DNA of 64,000 nucleotides from Neocallimastix lanati (nom. inval.) (Eukaryota; Neocallimastigomycota; Neocallimastigomycetes; Neocallimastigales; Neocallimastigaceae): NCBI GenBank assembly GCA_016946835.1, contig JACVTC010000055.1:252501-316500 (forward strand), in the 5' to 3' direction. Positions within the stretch are counted from its first letter, which is position 1; the number at the start of each line of letters is the position of its first letter. This document shows, in pieces, positions 59,375 to 64,000 of the stretch. The notes under the pieces were generated by a model that was not told the origin of the DNA, ran no database searches, and saw only the letters and a program-made list of their open reading frames with translations. The translations under genes were made by a program, and so were the position numbers.

Positions 59375-61072
59375 ATTAATTTTATTTTTATTATTAACAA
59401 TTTTTTAATTATGATGTTATAAACAAGTTTAATAGTTCAAATTAAATAATTTTAAAGTTATATTGAAGTCTAAATTTTAATATTAAAAATTATTATTTTA
59501 TTTTTTTCTAATATTTCTATTATTAAATGTTATTTTATTTATTTTTTTTTTTTCTTTTGTTGTTATTCGCCTTTTGCTTTTTTTTATCCTTTTTTTCTTC
59601 ATTCTTTTCTTTTATTTTTTTTTCTGTTTTATATTATATATATATAAATATATATTTAAAACAAATAGTTATTATCTAAAGTTGATGATAAAACCTTATT
59701 ATTTGAGGAATTTATTAATAACGTAAAAAAATATCCAAATCGAATAGCCGCTCTATATCTATCATTAGAAGGAATTTTATCAAAAGAAAATTTATGTCAA
59801 TCATTATCATATGAACAATTGAGTAATAATATTAATTCATTAGAAATTTGGTTGAAAGAATATAATGTACTTTATTTCTTATAAATATAATTAATTTTAT
59901 TATAATTTTAATAATTTATATAAATTAATTGCGTATCTTCATATTTATTATTTTTATATATATTGTTTTGTTCAGTTTAATTATTATTTATAATAATAAT
60001 TTTATTTTAAATTGTTATTAGATATTTTTATACTTTATACCTTTTTGCTTTTAATTTTTTAATTTATTTTGATTATATATTAATTTTAAATAAATCTTTT
60101 TAAATATATATTATATGTGTGTTATAGTTAAAATGTGGTGATTACTTAATTGTTCTCTTGGATCCTTCAATATTATTAATTACTCTTATATTAACGTAAT
60201 TATTTATATATATTTTTATTTTGAATTATTGTAATGAAGTACTTTTAAAATTGTTGCTTTCGTTGTAATAATAACATTTTTTTTTTTTTAATACAAATAT
60301 TATCAATTCATTATTAATATTTCTTATATTTATACCAATAATATTTGTATTTTTATATTTTTATTATTAATAATTAAAACTTTAAATTCTCATTTTTCTT
60401 TTTAGATGTTGGAAGAATAGATTTGTTTATGTTCCTCTTCATGAAAGTTATCTTGATTCCATTGAAAATCGAAAATATATTATTATTGAAACCAGAAAAT
60501 TAAATGTAATAAAAAAATTATTCCTTCGAGTGAATAAAATATCTCTATTTTTTTTTTTTTTTTTTACAAAATTAAATATATATATATATATATATTTTTT
60601 TTTTCTTCTAAAAAATGATTATGATTTATTAATAATAGAATATAAATAGAGATGGTTATCAAATTATTTCATGTCCTATGCGTCCGGATTATTCACTCTT
60701 AATATCAGATAAATTCCTTGGTATTATTATTTATAATAATTATTATTATTAATATTATTTTCTATTAATTCCACATTTATATATATATAATTTTTTTTAT
60801 TTTAATTTTTTTTTTTTTTTTATTTTCGTTTTTATTTTTTTAATTTGAAATTTCTAACTTAAGTTTATTTTAAATATATTTAAAATAGCAAGGGAAAAAA
60901 AGTATAATCCGATTGAAAAATATGATTATCGATATATAATGCATACCTCAGGTACCACAAGAAAAGGAAAAAATGGCATTACTGTTCGAGTACCTGAGAA
61001 GTCACTTTATTGGAATGTTAAAGATATAATGTAAATAGAAGTTAAATGAACTATTATAAATTAATATTGCTA

Positions 61073-61143
<71 letters not shown>

Positions 61144-61226
61144 TATGTATTATTATTATAATTTATTATTTATTATTTATTATTTATTATGTATTATTTA
61201 TTTATTTATTATTATTATCATTATTA

Positions 61227-61261
<35 letters not shown>

Positions 61262-62418
61262 TGTAATTGTATTATTTATTTTTTTTTTTTTTGTTCTTCT
61301 TAATATCCATAAATTTATATATTATATAAACATATCTATATTAATATATATATATATAAATAACAGTCAAAGAATAGGATTAAATAAATGTTCTCATTAT
61401 TATGGAATATTAATGACTTCCCCTTCTTTTGATCCATCTTTAATTGAAATATTTGTATCAATAGTATTAGGGGGAACCTTAATTATACCCTCTTTTGCTC
61501 TTGTTAAGGCGACAAATTATCTATTTCAATATTGTTTTAATAATACCTATTTAACTTCATTAATTATCAAGGAATGGAAGAATAGTGAAATTAAAATCAA
61601 TGAAATTAATATTGAATTAATGTTAATGATGACCCCATCCCATCTATTTAATTTTGAAAGAGCTAGAATTAAAGATATTTTAACCGGAAAGACAAATATT
61701 AAAAATGTCGTACTTGGAGGTGAAAAATTTCCTTCTTTAAATACTTTATTAGAAATAATGAAAGGGGAGAAGAGGGGAAATGATTATGACGAATACCCAA
61801 ATACAAAATTAGGTATTTCTTTATGGAATATTTATGGTACAACAGAAAATAGTGTATGGGCTTCACTCTATCAAGTTGGGGTAAAAGATTTTAATTATTT
61901 CATTAGTAAGAGAAAGGAATGGGATAGATTGCAAAAAAATAGAAAGGTTAATCATAGTAACAATAATATTAGAAATGATAAGGACTTTGATCAAGATTTT
62001 GATTTATTCAGTATTGATAATATACCCTTAGGTTCACCATTGCTAAAAACGACGTTATTGTTAAGGTATCTGGATGAGGATGGACTTGAAAAGTATATAG
62101 AATTTCAAGATCATCATCATTATTATCGAGATAATACCTTTTTTCCAGTAAGACGAATAAAGGATTCTTTTTCTTCATCGAATATAAAAAATACTAAAAA
62201 TTGGATTCTTGGTGAATTATGGATAGGAGGTGATAGACAAAATTGGATAGATCTTGACGAAAAGAATCGTTATGGTCAATACATTAAAACCGGAGATTTG
62301 GTATTATTCAATAGAATTAGTTGTACCCTTTACCATTATGGAAGATCAAATCAACAAATCAAGATTTCAGGATATAGAATTAATTTAGAACAATGTAATT
62401 CTACAATTGAAAAAGTAT

Positions 62419-62461
<43 letters not shown>

Positions 62462-63432
62462 TTAATTGATTATATTTATATAACTCAATTTTTTTTTTCT
62501 TTCATATAAAATATTAAATATATTTAAAGATAACAAAAATAAAAAAATGTGTGTAAGTTGAATTTAATAAAATTTAATTATTATCATCAAATGATTATTA
62601 TTATTGTAATAATAATAATATAAATTATAATAAATTATTTTATTTTATCTTTATTAATAAAATTTATATTATATTACATATATATAGAACATTATCGTTA
62701 AATAATTCATTAAAAGATGAAATAGTTAGTTTTATAATATATAATGAAGAATTCCTAACTAATGAAAAAGGTAAATTTTGTAAATTTTGATTTATAAATA
62801 TATAAATATTTTCATTTTTCATTTTTTTTTTTTTTTTTTTTTTTTTGTATCTAATTTTTTTTTATTTTATTTATAAATATTATTTACTATAGTAATAATA
62901 AATAATATTAAAGAAAAATTAAAAAACCTCTTACCATTTTATGCTATACCAAATCAAATTTTGATGCTAAAGGAATTTCCATTAAATAAGAATGGAAAAA
63001 TTGATCAAAATCAATTACAGAATTTATATCTTGAAAAAATTGCTAAGGAAAAAGCAGGTCGTCCCTACAATAGTTTAAATCTTGCACTGCTTGATAAGTG
63101 TCATAAATCAGTGGCATTAACACAAATTATGGGAAGAATTTTTCAGTTATTAATGGAAATTGATCCAAAATATAATGATATTTTAAAAAAATTGTCAGAA
63201 TCTCCATTGGGAAATGAAATGAAAAAAGTTTTTTTTTTTGAAATTGGAGGTCATTCTTTTCAAGCGAACCTTTTAGCTGAAAAACTATGTAAACTTATAA
63301 TAAATGATGATAATAATGATAATATTAATGATGATAATGATGATGATGATGTTGATGTATATGGAAGATATCATGATTCCAAAAGAGAATTATGGAAGGA
63401 TCAAATTAAAGAGTAATTAATTAAAAGAAAAA

Positions 63433-63481
<49 letters not shown>

Positions 63482-64000
63482 TTTAAATATTAAAGTATTA
63501 TATAAAACTAATTTGATATAATGTATAAATGATAATTATCTTCATATAAACATATATATACTTATTTTATTTTTATTTTTATTTTTTTATATTTAATAAG
63601 ATTATCATTATATATAATGAATTATTCTTTTTATGATATAGCGAATAAAGTGTATGAAATAATAAAAAATAAAAAAGGATTAAGTCATCGAAATAGCAAT
63701 GAAAAGAAAAATCAGGATTCAAAAAATGATCCTTCAACAAAAGACAAAAAAAGGAATACTGTTATGAGTAGTTTTAATAGTGAAAGTAGAAAAGGTAATG
63801 GAAAAAGATTAAAATTTAAATTTATAGGATTCTTGAATAAATCACAATATATGATCAATGGTAGAAACATTAGTTATGATACCATGATGAAGGAGGATGA
63901 TTCCCTTTTTGATTTTGCTTCAGTTCATGATAATCCAATAAAATTTGATTTTAAAAAATGTGTTGATGCCTCTCCAACGATAGCCATCACTAAAACTTAT
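59254..64000 (+). CDS. AASDH/ACSF4-like adenylating enzyme with carrier domain (5' part)
   Basis: Eleven exons are modelled: 59254-59277, 59669-59866, 60128-60195, 60406-60505, 60639-60720, 60889-61030, 61367-62414, 62530-62552, 62688-62770, 62893-63412 and 63601 to the window edge. All phases agree and 896 codons are read. The AMP-binding domain spans about 15-690, with HTSGTT at 176-181, YGTTE at 361-365, TGDLVL, GRSNQQIKISGYRIN and NGKID. A carrier domain follows with GGHS; Ser711 is the expected phosphopantetheine site. The last residues (KKCVDASPTIAI) begin the PQQ-type beta-propeller known from animal AASDH. The enzyme should activate an acid, perhaps beta-alanine in the animal case, and load it onto its own carrier; the substrate here is unknown. 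The gene is cut by the window end. The first exon, of eight codons, is the least certain. Confidence 0.85.
61031..61366 (+). other. Intron of the AASDH-like gene with (TTA)n array
   Basis: 336 bp, donor GTAAAT and acceptor AACAG, carrying TTA/ATT arrays at about 61076-61144 and 61205-61262. Confidence 0.8.
62530..62552 (+). other. 23-nt microexon of the AASDH-like gene
   Basis: Flanked by AAAG and GTAAGT, it adds about 7.7 codons (ITKIKKC plus two bases). Only with it do the exons at 61367-62414 (phase 0) and 62688-62770 (needs two bases) join in frame. The encoded residues fit the missing piece between RINLEQ..TIEK and the next strand in animal AASDH. Confidence 0.75.

Noticed and set aside
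62415-62465. Reading of the AASDH-like frame into an IYLF repeat
   Set aside because: This is (TTTA)n intron DNA after a GTATTT donor; homology resumes downstream in new exons.

Overview
The window looks like nuclear DNA of an extremely AT-rich eukaryote, most likely an anaerobic gut fungus (Neocallimastigomycota). The reasons are long A/T homopolymers and AAT or AAAT microsatellites between genes, short AT-rich spliceosomal introns with GTAAGT-like donors, Asn-rich proteins, a fungal-type sugar transporter, and a chromodomain Ty3/gypsy element beside several Ty1/copia elements. The organism is an inference; a dictyostelid is the main alternative. I found no tRNA, rRNA or CRISPR.

Host genes are few. 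They are an MFS sugar transporter with one intron (10021-11848, +); an unrecognised small basic membrane protein with two identical RQRR sites (29902-30513, -); an unrecognised Asn/Glu-rich protein in two exons (44925-47449, +); a 75-residue homologue of V-ATPase subunit f / RNASEK in two exons (55804-56137, -); and the first eleven exons of an AASDH/ACSF4-like adenylating enzyme with a carrier domain, running off the right edge (59254-64000, +).

Most of the rest is mobile DNA. Copia element 1 (15971-28127, -) has 196-bp LTRs and target duplication TTATT. It was split inside its integrase by a young, intact gypsy chromovirus (19269-26182, +; 643-bp LTRs that read as identical; duplication TTATG). 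Copia element 2 (34252-40515, +; duplication TCTAT) is broken by one frame change and three stop codons, and its right LTR holds a 383-bp solo LTR of another family (40012-40394; duplication TATAT). Copia element 3 (48346-54548, -; 339-bp LTRs; duplication ATTAG) is nearly intact, with one break at an A8 run. Older copia and gag remnants lie near 3.2-3.8, 4.8-5.5 and 28.4-28.7 kb, and a poly(A)-tailed retrocopy with a 23-bp target duplication lies at 0.5-1.2 kb.

The main mechanistic observations concern priming. All three copia elements carry the same 14-nt primer site, complementary to the anticodon arm of tRNA-Lys(CUU), as expected for half-tRNA priming. The gypsy element has no TGG next to its 5' LTR; instead it has 11 nt complementary to a stretch inside its own LTR just downstream of a TATA-like box, which suggests Tf1-type self-priming.
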